A DNA stretch of 64,000 nucleotides. Origin: an uncultured bacterium (GTDB taxonomy: Bacteria; Actinomycetota; Coriobacteriia; Coriobacteriales; Eggerthellaceae). The stretch covers positions 4,736 to 68,735 of the forward strand of contig CAJMLT010000003.1 in NCBI GenBank assembly GCA_905214325.1. The letters are read 5' to 3'. A program made the translations under genes and the position numbers. Positions 36,715 through 45,732 of this stretch are shown here, piece after piece (position 1 is the first letter of the stretch; the number at the start of each line of letters is the position of its first letter). The notes beneath the pieces are model-generated. The model ran no database searches. It was not told the DNA's origin and worked only from the letters and a program-made list of their open reading frames with translations.

Positions 36715-38126
36715 CGCTCGTCCCCCAACAAACCCACCTGTCGCAATCGGTCGGCATAGGCATCGATAGCCGACTTTCCCCGTAGAGCGTAGGCGGCATA
36801 GCGCTCCCGTTTGTTACGAATTCTCGACTCCAAAGGTTCCATGATGCCGAAATTCACATGCATGGGCTGATAATCCTGAGTCTGAGATGAAGTAGCGTAA
36901 GACAGAAGCGCCCCGAAAGCGGATTGGGATGGAAGTGGTTCGAAGGGTAGATCACAAAGATGAGCCACGATACCCAAACAGGCCACGACTCCACTTGCGA
37001 TGGCTTCACAATATCCTTCGGTACCTCCCAGCTGACCGGCAACGAACAAAGGAGGGACGGGTTGAGAGAGCGGCGCCTTCAAACGGAGAGATTCGTCGAG
37101 AAGATGCGGTGCGTCAAGGAAGGTGTTGCGGTGCATCACCCCATAACGGGCAAATTCGGCTTCGGCGAGACCGGGAATCAGACGGAACACCCGCTTCTGC
37201 TCCGGAAACGTCAGGTTGGTCTGAAAACCGACGAGATTATAGCTTTGCCGATGGGCATCTTCGGCACGAAGCTGCACCACCGCCCAAGGACGATGACCGG
37301 TGGAGGGGTCACGTAAGCCGACGGGCTTGAGTGGGCCGAAACGCGGGGCATCGAAACCCTTGCGGGCGATTTCCTCTATAGGCTGGCACGCTTGGAACAG
37401 ATCACGCGTTTCGAATTCTTTCTTTATCACGCATTCCGCTCGAATCAATTCGTCGATGAAGTGCTCATAGGCATCCTTATCGAAGGGAGCATTGAGATAG
37501 TCTCCTGGCTGATCATCCTCATAGCGACTCTGCCTGAACACCGTATCCCGATCAAGTGAATCCGCGAATACGATGGGTGCGGCGGCGTCATAGAAAGAAA
37601 GGTATTCGCATCCCGTGATCCTCTGAAGCGATGACGCCAGATCGTCGGAGGTGAGAGGCCCCGAAGCCACCAGGATGGCATCGGCCTTATCGCCGAGAGG
37701 ATGGCTTTCGTCTTGCCCTTCCCCTCTGATTTCCAAAAACCCCTCGACGGTAATACCCGTCACCTCGGCACGAACACAGGTGATGTTGTTCTGCGCGAGG
37801 ATGGCTTCGGTCACCGCCCGGGAAAAAGCCTTCCTGTCAACGGCAAGAGCGCCCCCGGCGGGAACACGATGGCGATAGGCCAGCTCCAGAAGAAAGGATC
37901 CCAGGGATTCAAGTTCATACTTCAACATGCCGGCAGCACTATCGGACTTGGTCGACTTGAGCGAATTAGAACAAACCAATTCGGCGAAATCATCCCCCTG
38001 ATGAACCCCCGTGGTAGCGAAGGGTCGCATTTCGAAAAGACGTACCGAATACCCCCGATGAGCCAACTGGAGTGCCGCTTCGCTTCCGGCGAGTCCTCCA
38101 CCTATTATGTCTATCTTTTTCATCAT
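36711..38126 (-). CDS. trmFO: Methylenetetrahydrofolate-tRNA-(uracil-5-)-methyltransferase TrmFO
   Basis: Folate/FAD-dependent enzyme forming m5U54 in the tRNA T-loop. The start is at the ATG-ATG pair at 38121-38126 (MMKKIDIIGGGLAGSEAALQ), giving 471 residues. The FAD motif is IIGGGLAGSEAALQLA; the family segments LVCSNSLKS, the FDKDAYEHFIDEL region and GQLGGTEGYCEAIASG are clear. This protein replaces SAM-dependent TrmA in most Gram-positives. It lies 13 bases downstream of dprA and overlaps xerC. Confidence 0.94.
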   Translation of the reverse strand: MMKKIDIIGGGLAGSEAALQLAHRGYSVRLFEMRPFATTGVHQGDDFAELVCSNSLKSTKSDSAAGMLKYELESLGSFLLELAYRHRVPAGGALAVDRKAFSRAVTEAILAQNNITCVRAEVTGITVEGFLEIRGEGQDESHPLGDKADAILVASGPLTSDDLASSLQRITGCEYLSFYDAAAPIVFADSLDRDTVFRQSRYEDDQPGDYLNAPFDKDAYEHFIDELIRAECVIKKEFETRDLFQACQPIEEIARKGFDAPRFGPLKPVGLRDPSTGHRPWAVVQLRAEDAHRQSYNLVGFQTNLTFPEQKRVFRLIPGLAEAEFARYGVMHRNTFLDAPHLLDESLRLKAPLSQPVPPLFVAGQLGGTEGYCEAIASGVVACLGIVAHLCDLPFEPLPSQSAFGALLSYATSSQTQDYQPMHVNFGIMEPLESRIRNKRERYAAYALRGKSAIDAYADRLRQVGLLGDER

Positions 38127-38139
38127 GACATCCAGATTA

Positions 38140-39102
38140 CTATATCCGCGCCGGACCGTAACGCCCATCGGGAAACCTCGCAATCAAACCATCCCGCTCA
38201 AGTTCCGCTATTCGCACCATTAACCAAGTGAGTTTATCCGAATAAGCATCGTCAACCTCCAAATCGAGAGCGATCATATCATCCAAGCGAAGAGGGTCGG
38301 CGTTGAGCGCGTTCAGAAGAGGGTCAGAGACGTCTGTCTTTCCATTACCCATGTGTTGTGCCCTCAAGCATCCGAACAAAGCGTTTAAGACGTCTTCGAA
38401 CGTTTCCTCATCCACTATCGGAACCGCTCCTTGGTAGATGAGACGATTGGCACCACGGGAAGTGGGAGAGGTGATGGCCCCGGGGACAACCAGCACTTCC
38501 TTATTCGCCTCAAGCGCATCGTCGGCCGTAGAGAAGGTCCCCGAGGGAAGACCCGCTTCAACGATCAGGGTCGCCTTACTCATGCCGGCAATGATGCGGT
38601 TGCGCGCACGAAAGGTATAGGGCAAGGGTGGGAAGTTCCAGTGCCTTTCGGAAATCACCGCTCCCCCTTTGTCGATTATCTCCTGAAAAAGCGCCCTGTT
38701 CTCCTCGGGATACAAACGATCACAACCGCCACCCAGAACAGCGACGGTCTTTCCTTCGGACCCAAGTGCCGCCCTGTGAGCCGCGCTATCACACCCACGC
38801 GCTCCTCCGGATACGATGGTAACCCCTCTTGCGGCGGCAAGGGAGGAAAACGTCTTCGCGGCCGCAAGGCCATAGGGTGTTGCCTTGCGGGCACCTATCA
38901 CAGCCAAGCCTTCCTGAAGCGCATCGACATCCCCAACGACATAAAGTTCATCCGGTGGTTTCGGGATAGACATAAGAGCATCGGGATAACCACACGTCCC
39001 TCTGGAAAGTACCGTTCTCTTTCCCTTGAGAGGCAGGGATTCTATCTCGGAATAACGTTGACGGTGAAGTCGATTCGCCTCATGAACAGACAGTTCTCTC
39101 AT
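38140..39102 (-). CDS. dprA: DNA-processing protein DprA
   Basis: Recombination mediator that loads RecA on incoming single-stranded DNA during natural transformation. The start is the ATG at 39100-39102 (MRELSVHEANRLHRQRYSEI), overlapping the comM stop as ATGA; 320 residues. The extended Rossmann fold carries SGGARGCDSAAHRAAL, the AVLGGGCDRLYPEENR segment, FRARNRIIAGMSKATLIVEA and SGTFSTADDALE. A C-terminal winged-helix-like region follows. The N-terminal SAM domain seems short. Together with comM this is part of a competence-type cluster, though no comEC or comGA is in view. Confidence 0.92.
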   Translation of the reverse strand: MRELSVHEANRLHRQRYSEIESLPLKGKRTVLSRGTCGYPDALMSIPKPPDELYVVGDVDALQEGLAVIGARKATPYGLAAAKTFSSLAAARGVTIVSGGARGCDSAAHRAALGSEGKTVAVLGGGCDRLYPEENRALFQEIIDKGGAVISERHWNFPPLPYTFRARNRIIAGMSKATLIVEAGLPSGTFSTADDALEANKEVLVVPGAITSPTSRGANRLIYQGAVPIVDEETFEDVLNALFGCLRAQHMGNGKTDVSDPLLNALNADPLRLDDMIALDLEVDDAYSDKLTWLMVRIAELERDGLIARFPDGRYGPARI

Positions 39103-40595
39103 GCCTCTCTCCCCTCTTTGAAACGAAGCGCACAAGCTTGAGCGACATGCTCCTTCTCAACGGTTGATGATCTTTCCAAATCGGCAATGGTACGAGAAAG
39201 AAGGAGGACCTTACGAAGCGAACGAACACTCATGCGATAGGTATTACTCATCGTATGTAGAAAATCACCTGCGGAATCCCGCAGAGCGCAACCCTCCAAC
39301 AGTTCCTTGAAATTGCCTTTCGCATACGCATTCCCTCCCCCTGTCCGATGAAGAGCGAAACGCTTTGCCTCAACGACTTCGTCCCTCATTTCCGCAGAAG
39401 ACCGTCCGCTCGTCGAAGAGGTAAGAGTCGCATAATCACTGCGCCAAACATCTATACGAATATCTATTCTGTCCAACAGGGGCCCACCTATTTTGCCTTG
39501 ATACAGACGAATCTGCGACTCACTGCATCGACATTCTTTTTCCGGATCACCGAAGTAGCCACATGGGCAAGGATTCATAGCTGCAAGAAGCAGAAAACGG
39601 GAGGGAAACTCATACAGTCCTTCCGCCCGGGTAAGACGCACGACTCCCTCTTCGAGAGGTTGACGCAACGCTTGCAGTACGCCTGACCTGAATTCGGGCA
39701 ACTCATCAAGGAAAAGAACTCCTCTATGGGCCAAAGATATCTCCCCCGGCCTCACCGGGGAACCACCTCCGATAAGACCCGCACTCGTCGCACTGTGATG
39801 CGGCGCGCAATAAGGTCGCACCCCGGCCAAAACCGACGACATATCCTCGCCCAGAACCGAACGTATCAAAGCGGCCTCTATGATCTCCGATTCATCGAGC
39901 GGAGGCAGAATGCTGGGAAAACAACGCGCAAGCATCGTTTTCCCCGATCCCGGTGGTCCGACCATGAGAACCCCATGCTCCCCCACCGCGGCAATCTGTA
40001 GTGCTCTTTTCGCCATTTCATGACCACCGACCTCAGAAAAATCGGACGGTACGGTAACCGTTTCCGAAGACAATGCGGGCATGAGAGGTAAATCCTTCAA
40101 ACGAATCCGGGAAAGACGATCGATCGCATAACAGTTCACCCCCGAAACCGACACAGCCCCCTTATCGCAACGACCGGTAATAAGAGAACAGTTGAGCTTT
40201 TTGGCACATTGCTCATAAGCAAGTAAACCGTTAACGGCACTCACCTGTCCCTCAAGCGAAAGCTCACCCGTCACGAGAGATCCAGCGATGATCCGATGAT
40301 CGATTTGATTGGTGGCAACAAGAAGACCCAAGGCGATAGGGAGATCGAATCCCGTTCCACTTTTCTTCAAAGACGCAGGAGCGAGATTGACGACGATTTT
40401 GTCCGAAGGCATAACGAAACCACATGCTCGAATGGCGGCACGCACACGTTCCCGCGATTCCTGAATGGCCGCATCGGGCATACCGACGATGGAAAACGAC
40501 GGGATGCCGTTTGATATGACAACCTCAACGGAGACGGGAACCGCTTCCACGCCACGGAGAGTAGCACCTTGTACGACACATGAAAAATAGGCCAT
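39099..40595 (-). CDS. comM: ComM/YifB family AAA+ ATPase (Mg-chelatase-like)
   Basis: 498 residues. An N-terminal Lon-like S5 fold domain (IPSFSIVGMPDAAIQESRER) precedes the Mg-chelatase AAA+ core, with Walker A VGPPGSGKTMLARCFP, Walker B VLFLDELPEF and a C-terminal helical domain. Homologues (ComM) are helicases promoting branch migration in natural transformation. Cys residues in NPCPCGYFGDPEKECRC could bind zinc, as is common in the family. Ten bases downstream of yraN, overlapping dprA. Confidence 0.93.
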   Translation of the reverse strand: MAYFSCVVQGATLRGVEAVPVSVEVVISNGIPSFSIVGMPDAAIQESRERVRAAIRACGFVMPSDKIVVNLAPASLKKSGTGFDLPIALGLLVATNQIDHRIIAGSLVTGELSLEGQVSAVNGLLAYEQCAKKLNCSLITGRCDKGAVSVSGVNCYAIDRLSRIRLKDLPLMPALSSETVTVPSDFSEVGGHEMAKRALQIAAVGEHGVLMVGPPGSGKTMLARCFPSILPPLDESEIIEAALIRSVLGEDMSSVLAGVRPYCAPHHSATSAGLIGGGSPVRPGEISLAHRGVLFLDELPEFRSGVLQALRQPLEEGVVRLTRAEGLYEFPSRFLLLAAMNPCPCGYFGDPEKECRCSESQIRLYQGKIGGPLLDRIDIRIDVWRSDYATLTSSTSGRSSAEMRDEVVEAKRFALHRTGGGNAYAKGNFKELLEGCALRDSAGDFLHTMSNTYRMSVRSLRKVLLLSRTIADLERSSTVEKEHVAQACALRFKEGREA

Positions 40596-40604
40596 AGGAG
40601 AAAC

Positions 40605-41081
40605 CTAGCAGATACCGAAAGCATCGGTGTGCATACGTAAAAAAGCCCTGGTGTCCGACAAGACCAAAATGGAAATCACATCAAAACGCACGCGTACATC
40701 GACGAAATCAGCATGCTGCTGCAAATAACAAGCGGCGATCTTTTCGTAGCGGGCACGTTTCTTATCGTTTACCGCTTCTGCCGGAAACCCCTTTTCAAGG
40801 CCACGGCGGGTTTTCACCTCAACGAAGCAAAGAATATCGTCGCAACGAGCGATGATATCCGCTTCACCGGCGAAACAAACCCAGTTCCTCTCGAGGATCC
40901 GATAACCTTTCCTTTCGAGAAAAAGCTGCGCGGCATGTTCACCTTTTTGCCCCAGCTCCCGATTGGAGAGAGCTGGGGCGGTGGTTGCTCGACTTCTCTG
41001 AGATCCTTTCTTCAACGATACCTCATTACGGACCTCATTAGAATTTATGTTTTGTTTTTCAGGGTCATACAAGTCAAGCAT
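40605..41081 (-). CDS. YraN/UPF0102 family endonuclease-like protein
   Basis: 158 residues from the ATG at 41079-41081 (MLDLYDPEKQNINSNEVR) with AAGGAG upstream. The PD-(D/E)xK-like restriction-endonuclease fold core is visible: GEHAAQLFLERKGYRILERN, then AGEADIIARCDDILCFVEVKTR with the D...E-x-K set. The N-terminal 40 residues are a polar extension. Biochemical role unknown; the gene travels with rnhB, comM and dprA in many bacteria, as it does here. Confidence 0.88.
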   Translation of the reverse strand: MLDLYDPEKQNINSNEVRNEVSLKKGSQRSRATTAPALSNRELGQKGEHAAQLFLERKGYRILERNWVCFAGEADIIARCDDILCFVEVKTRRGLEKGFPAEAVNDKKRARYEKIAACYLQQHADFVDVRVRFDVISILVLSDTRAFLRMHTDAFGIC

Positions 41082-41282
41082 TTGATCTCCTTCCACAAGA
41101 AAGAAGATACGCATCAGATCTTGAATTACTTTGAAAAAAATTGGAAATTTATTTGAAATAAAATCGGTTTGACCTGCAAAGATAACCGCCAATGACAGAA
41201 AAAGGGAGATCAGTCCCGAAAAACATGCATCCGAAACGATGGAAACATCGAAACCGAAAGACAGGTATGTGATGCGTAGACC

Positions 41283-42074
41283 CTAGAGAAAGAGTGTTTC
41301 CTGAAGAAAGTTTTGGCAGAAGGAAACACGATGAATGGGAGTCAAGCCCTTCTGTTCTATAGCCTGACGATGGCGTTCGCTGCCATATCCCTTCGAAGAG
41401 GCAAAATCATAGCCGGGGTATTGATGGTCGTAAGCAACCATCAGCTGATCGCGGGTGACTTTCGCGATCAACGATGCTGCCGCAATGGAGGCGCAACGGG
41501 CATCCCCCTTCACAACGCTGATTTCCCTCGTATCGAAATGAAGAGGGTTTCCGTCGAGCAGGATAACCTCGGGAACAATTCCCTGACCCTCTATGTCCGA
41601 CACAGCCTGAGAAAAAGCCCGTTTGAGACAGGCGGTCATGCCCAGCTCATCGATCATCGCCGGTTCGATATGGACAACAGACCAAGCGATAGCCTCTTCT
41701 TTGATTTCTTCAGCCAAATCCGGACGACGGGCAGCCGCCACCTGTTTGGAGTCATTGAGAAGCGGAATATGACGTGCGTGAAAGGGAAAGACCACACCCG
41801 CAACCGTAAGAGGTCCGGCCAAGGGCCCACGTCCGACCTCGTCAAGTCCGACGGCGATACGATCCCGCGTCAATTCGCTTTCGAAGGAGTACAGCCCGTC
41901 GAGACGACGCTGCTCTTCGGCTTGAGCTGCAAGACGTTTTTTCGTCGCGGCAAGCGCAGCCTGAACCCCCTTGCGCGTATCGGCGCACAGAGAGCGTTCC
42001 AGAACCTGAAACTCCTCTTGCGTCACTTCCTTCAAGCGGGATCGTATGTCGGAGACGGTTTGCAGAAGAACCAC
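41283..42074 (-). CDS. rnhB: Ribonuclease HII
   Basis: Cleaves RNA-DNA junctions and misincorporated ribonucleotides. The catalytic core has VGLDEVGRGPLAGPL (Asp-Glu), the DGN Asp segment and SIAAASLIAKVTRD (Asp), so the DEDD set is complete. About 60 residues of extra N-terminal sequence (a helical, Lys/Gln-rich arm) precede the core, as in B. subtilis-type RNase HII. The start is ambiguous: the GTG at 42072-42074 begins two bases after the T-run of the rplS terminator, with poor spacing to AGG; a CTG four codons in has better spacing. Expression probably depends on read-through from rplS. 263 residues as given. Confidence 0.9.
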   Translation of the reverse strand: MVLLQTVSDIRSRLKEVTQEEFQVLERSLCADTRKGVQAALAATKKRLAAQAEEQRRLDGLYSFESELTRDRIAVGLDEVGRGPLAGPLTVAGVVFPFHARHIPLLNDSKQVAAARRPDLAEEIKEEAIAWSVVHIEPAMIDELGMTACLKRAFSQAVSDIEGQGIVPEVILLDGNPLHFDTREISVVKGDARCASIAAASLIAKVTRDQLMVAYDHQYPGYDFASSKGYGSERHRQAIEQKGLTPIHRVSFCQNFLQETLFL

Positions 42075-42075
42075 C

Positions 42076-42116
42076 TAAAAACGATAAAGGCACGATACAC
42101 AAAGGTATCGTGCCTT
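42076..42116 (-). terminator. Intrinsic terminator of rplS
   Basis: Perfect 12-bp stem AAGGCACGATAC / GTATCGTGCCTT with a six-base loop. It is followed on the minus strand by TATCGTTTTTA, 21 bases after the rplS stop and directly before the rnhB start. Confidence 0.85.
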
Positions 42117-42137
42117 ACTTTTCGTAACGGGAAAAAA

Positions 42138-42482
42138 CTAGAATGCCTTTTCCTTGATTTTCGCAGCTTTACCAACCTTGTCACGAAGGTAGTAGAGCTT
42201 CGCACGATTGACATCGCCATGACGGACGACTTCGATCTTTTCGATCTTGGGAGAATGAACGGGGAACGTACGCTCGACACCGATGGAGAAGCTGATCTTA
42301 CGGACGGTGAACGTCTCGCGATTGGATGCCCCATGACGACGAATGACATCACCCTGGAAAACCTGAACACGCTCACGGTTTCCCTCTTTGATGCGATAGT
42401 GAACCTTCACGTTGTCGCCGACGTTAAAATCAGCAACTTCGGGATTGACTTGCTGTTGTTCGATTGCGCGGATGATATCCAT
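42138..42482 (-). CDS. rplS: 50S ribosomal protein L19
   Basis: 114 residues, full length. Family signatures include [32 protein letters not shown] and the C-terminal [20 protein letters not shown]19 sits at the 30S-50S interface. It has its own strong promoter (42549-42577) and terminator. In many genomes rplS ends an rpsP-rimM-trmD operon; here it stands alone, and lepB, which often follows, is absent. Confidence 0.97.
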   Translation of the reverse strand: MDIIRAIEQQQVNPEVADFNVGDNVKVHYRIKEGNRERVQVFQGDVIRRHGASNRETFTVRKISFSIGVERTFPVHSPKIEKIEVVRHGDVNRAKLYYLRDKVGKAAKIKEKAF

Positions 42483-42548
42483 TTTCTGTTCCTTCTATAA
42501 ACTCAATACTTCGATTGTGATCATAAGATGTCAAAGACACGGCTAGTT

Positions 42549-42577
42549 ATTATACGTTGGCTCGAGATATGACGCAA
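42549..42577 (-). promoter_or_regulatory. Promoter of rplS
   Basis: On the minus strand: TTGCGT (42572-42577), a 17-base spacer and a perfect TATAAT (42549-42554). It lies 67 bases upstream of the rplS start; the leader carries a second TTGACA. Confidence 0.75.
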
Positions 42578-42652
42578 GGACTAAATTCGTTTTGTCCATA
42601 TATTTCATACGGGCATCCGGCCGAGCGTGAAATTCCCCGCCGGCCTCCCGCC

Positions 42653-42985
42653 TCATATAAGCAACAAAACACCGTAAGCACCTACACCGACAACGATGCA
42701 ACCCATGAGTGATTTCGTTTTGATGGCCACGGGAACGACGATCAGCGCGGCGACGAGCGGCAAGGCCCCCGGCCAAACCCCTCCCTCGAACATGGTCGGC
42801 GAAAGAAGATCGTTGGCTATGAGAGCGGCGAATGCAGCGGGCGGAATGAACGTCAAGGCGTTGGAAAGCCAGCCCGGCAATTCCTTGCCCCGCAACAAAA
42901 ACAACGGTGCACTACGACAGATGAAGATCGTCACGGCGCACCCCAAGGCGATGACCAGGAAATCATTCCAGGATATCGGTTCCAC
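42653..42985 (-). CDS. azlD: Branched-chain amino acid export protein AzlD
   Basis: 110-residue integral membrane protein with about four hydrophobic segments (DFLVIALGCAVTIFI, LSNALTFIPPAAFAALIAND, LPLVAALIVVPVAIKTK, LMGCIVVGVGAYGVLLL). It is the small partner of AzlC; together they export branched-chain amino acids (BrnEF type). The GTG start at 42983-42985 (MEPISWNDF) has GAGGAGG five to six bases upstream and lies inside the azlC 3' end (23-base overlap). The longer TTG start at 43018 seems wrong. Confidence 0.88.
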   Translation of the reverse strand: MEPISWNDFLVIALGCAVTIFICRSAPLFLLRGKELPGWLSNALTFIPPAAFAALIANDLLSPTMFEGGVWPGALPLVAALIVVPVAIKTKSLMGCIVVGVGAYGVLLLI

Positions 42986-43664
42986 GACGACACCTCCTCG
43001 ATACCACAATCCCCGCAAGCACCCCGAGAAGAGCTCCGATCAGAATAGCCGGACCGCTGAGACCGACGAGCTTACAGAGAAACACGCCCACAACCGCAAC
43101 GAGAGCCGCGGCGATATTGCCCGCCGTCGGACTCTGAGAGAAAAGAAGACAGAGGAAGATACTCGTCATAGCGAATGAAGCAAGAGCGGTCGGAACCGTT
43201 AAGAGATTACCCAGGACGACTCCGACGACATTGGCGAGCGCCCAGCATGATTGAGAAAAAAGGTTAACGAGTGTGGCCCCTTTGACACTCCAGTTCCCCA
43301 ATTCGAATTTGGCAAGGTTGACCGCAAACGATTCATCGGTCACCGTGGCTCCGAATAGAAAAGCCAGACCTTTCTTCGAATCGGCGCAGAAACGCGACAG
43401 TGAGGCTCCATAGAGAATCTGACGGGAATTGACCAGCGTCACACTGGCTATGATCGCCGAAATGGGCGATCCGGCAAGCCACATATTCGAAATCATATAC
43501 TGACCGGCACCCGAGTAGAAAAGAGCACTGAGAAGAAAAACCTGAAGGGCATCGAGCCCGACCTGTTGGGCGAGAATGCCGCAGGGGATTCCCAGAAAAA
43601 TATAGCCCACCATAATAGGCGCAGCGCAAACAAAAGCTTCTTTGATCGTGGAAGTATTAGCCAT
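42963..43664 (-). CDS. azlC: Branched-chain amino acid permease AzlC
   Basis: 233 residues, about eight transmembrane segments. The N-terminal AFVCAAPIMVGYIFLGIPCG and the SGAGQYMISNMW segment are typical of AzlC/YgaZ. Energised by the proton gradient, it exports Leu, Ile and Val to avoid toxicity. It forms a two-gene unit with azlD. Its presence in the same window as ilvDBNC fits a balance of synthesis and export, but the genes are 29 kb apart and not visibly co-regulated. Confidence 0.92.
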   Translation of the reverse strand: MANTSTIKEAFVCAAPIMVGYIFLGIPCGILAQQVGLDALQVFLLSALFYSGAGQYMISNMWLAGSPISAIIASVTLVNSRQILYGASLSRFCADSKKGLAFLFGATVTDESFAVNLAKFELGNWSVKGATLVNLFSQSCWALANVVGVVLGNLLTVPTALASFAMTSIFLCLLFSQSPTAGNIAAALVAVVGVFLCKLVGLSGPAILIGALLGVLAGIVVSRRCRRGTDILE

Positions 43665-43766
43665 AGCCGAGAAAGTATACCGCGCTCAAAGCGCCTTGAT
43701 AACCCCGCAAATACAAAAACTCGGCTCGAGGCGAATCCTCACCAAACGGAATTCTCCGATTGGATG

Positions 43767-44810
43767 TCAACGACTCCAAGAATGGGGAATGAACATATCC
43801 ATGAAGTAATTCTTAGCGAAGCGATCCGTCATGCCGGCCACATAATCGGTCACCGCACGCAAGGGATCACCTTCGGAAATATCCTTATACTCTTGGGGAA
43901 CCTGCTCGTAGTGGTACACGAAATAGTCGAACAGGTCCTCGATCAGATGTTCCGCCTTGTATACTTCCCTCATAACCGGCTCGGAAGTGTACACCCGCTC
44001 GAAAAGAAATCCCCGCAGTTCCATCATGGCTTCCCAGATAGGTTCGCTCATCCAGATATCATCGCGCTCGACCGAAGTCTCTATCATGTCATGGACCAAA
44101 GTTTGGATACGCGATGAATGGTTCGCGCCCAGAAGACGATGGGTCGATTCCGGCAGCTCCTCCTCTTTGAGCTGACCGGCACGAATGGCATCATCGATAT
44201 CGTGGTTCACGTAGGCGATTCGATCCGCCGTCGCGACGATACGTCCTTCGAGGGTTTCCGCCCGCTGTGAACCGGTGTGGCAGACGATACCGTCACGCAC
44301 CTCGCTCGTGAGGTTGAGCCCCTGTCCCTCTTTTTCTATGACATCGACCACCCGTAGACTCTGAATATTGTGGCGATAAAGATCCTTGTTTTCCGGCGCT
44401 TCGGGATCGAGACCCCGATGACGCGCCAAGCACAGAGAGATCGCCTGCTCCCCCACATGCCCGAAGGGAGTATGACCTAAGTCGTGACCGAGTGCGATCG
44501 CCTCGGTGAGATCCTCGTTGAGGGCGAGTGCGCGGGCGATCGTTCGGGCTATCTGGCTGACTTCGAGGGTATGGGTGAGTCTGGTTCGATAATGATCTCC
44601 CGTAGGAGCCAGAAAAACTTGGGTTTTATGCGAAAGTCGACGAAACGCCTTCGTATGGAGAATCTTATCGCGATCCCGCTGGTATTCGTTACGATAGAGA
44701 TCGAATTCACCCGACCCCATCCGCCCTTCGCTCTCATCCGAAAACGAAGCATCGGAAGCGAGCTGGAGATGCTCCCGGTCAATCTGCGTTTCGCGCGTTA
44801 CCAATTCCAT
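43767..44810 (-). CDS. dgt: dGTPase-like HD-domain triphosphohydrolase
   Basis: 347 residues of the deoxyguanosinetriphosphate triphosphohydrolase-like family. HD metal residues are visible in RTRLTHTLEVSQIARTIARA (His), GHDLGHTPFGHVGE (His-Asp) and a later Asp in ADRIAYVNHDIDDA. The N-terminal FRRLSHKTQVF segment is family-typical. It hydrolyses dNTPs to nucleoside plus triphosphate; in many Gram-positive genomes the related gene adjoins dnaG-rpoD, which is not so here. Normal length. Confidence 0.9.
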   Translation of the reverse strand: MELVTRETQIDREHLQLASDASFSDESEGRMGSGEFDLYRNEYQRDRDKILHTKAFRRLSHKTQVFLAPTGDHYRTRLTHTLEVSQIARTIARALALNEDLTEAIALGHDLGHTPFGHVGEQAISLCLARHRGLDPEAPENKDLYRHNIQSLRVVDVIEKEGQGLNLTSEVRDGIVCHTGSQRAETLEGRIVATADRIAYVNHDIDDAIRAGQLKEEELPESTHRLLGANHSSRIQTLVHDMIETSVERDDIWMSEPIWEAMMELRGFLFERVYTSEPVMREVYKAEHLIEDLFDYFVYHYEQVPQEYKDISEGDPLRAVTDYVAGMTDRFAKNYFMDMFIPHSWSR

Positions 44811-44823
44811 GGCATACCCCCGC

Positions 44824-45732
44824 TTATCTATCCAGTCGATACGTCACCTTGGCAATAGGAGACTCCCAAACAGACACTTCGGTCAGTTCGATATGAGCAG
44901 GAAGAGTCGATGCGAGTCGGTGATATATGACGCGGGAAAGATGTTCGGCCGTAGGATTGATGGTATCGAAAGGAGGAACATCGTTGATGTAGGTGTGATC
45001 ATACGCATCCAAGATGTCATGAAGATCACGCTTGATATCCTTGAAGTCGTAAAGAATACCAACCTCATCGAGTTGGGAGCCCGACAAAACCACTTCGATA
45101 TCCCAGGTGTGTCCATGAAGGAATTGACAAGGACCGTCATAGCCGACCAGCGCATGAGCCGCATCGAAATGATCCTTCACCGTCAACGAATACATATGCT
45201 TCTCCTTTTCGTCGAAGAGGGAATCCTCCTCTTTTCCGATCGAATCCACCCGCTCCTCGGCATCATCGAAGAGCATAGGAGCTTCTTCTCGCGCGTTTCC
45301 GTCGAGATCACACACGAAAGACCCCACCGCCGAACGTGCGTCCATCGCCGCATTGGCCATGCGGTCGGCATCCTTGTTATGATCTCGATACACATGAGAA
45401 ATGGAAAAGTCCTCAAAAGCACTCAGCAACGAAGACGCCTCGGTGTGTAACGGCTTGAGATCCTTCGACTTCACCTTATAGAGACCTTGTATCTGCTTGA
45501 CCATGAGTTCCGAATCGGCCTTGACCGTAAGGGAGGTGACCCCCAATTCCCGCGCATTGCGAAGACCCCACAACAACGCCGAATACTCGGCGACGTTATT
45601 GGTCACGCTACCTAGAAACCATCCACCCTCGTACACACGGGAATCATCCAATTCCAGCCTGAAACCACTTCCCGCCGGTCCCGGATTACCACGTGAGCCC
45701 CCATCGACGAACAACACTGCGGATTTCATCAC
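44824..45732 (-). CDS. Fusion: ribonuclease HI domain plus QueD-type 6-carboxytetrahydropterin synthase
   Basis: 302 residues with two enzymes. Residues 1-135 are RNase HI: Asp in FVDGGSRGNPGPAG, Glu in NNVAEYSALLWGL, Asp in VKADSELMVKQ and Asp in DHNKDADRMAN. Residues about 136-178 form an acidic linker. Residues 179-302 are a complete QueD/6-PTPS domain: zinc His in HFDAAHAL, Cys in GPCQFLHGHTW with the HGH pair, an Asp-His segment (LDAYDHTYIND), and Glu in VSVWESPIAKV. The second domain starts at an internal ATG (45193-45195) with AAAAGGAG six bases upstream (45202-45209), so a separate 123-residue QueD could also be made. QueD makes the queuosine precursor; queC, queE and queF are not in the window. 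The 3' neighbour is dgt. Confidence 0.9.
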   Translation of the reverse strand: MMKSAVLFVDGGSRGNPGPAGSGFRLELDDSRVYEGGWFLGSVTNNVAEYSALLWGLRNARELGVTSLTVKADSELMVKQIQGLYKVKSKDLKPLHTEASSLLSAFEDFSISHVYRDHNKDADRMANAAMDARSAVGSFVCDLDGNAREEAPMLFDDAEERVDSIGKEEDSLFDEKEKHMYSLTVKDHFDAAHALVGYDGPCQFLHGHTWDIEVVLSGSQLDEVGILYDFKDIKRDLHDILDAYDHTYINDVPPFDTINPTAEHLSRVIYHRLASTLPAHIELTEVSVWESPIAKVTYRLDR

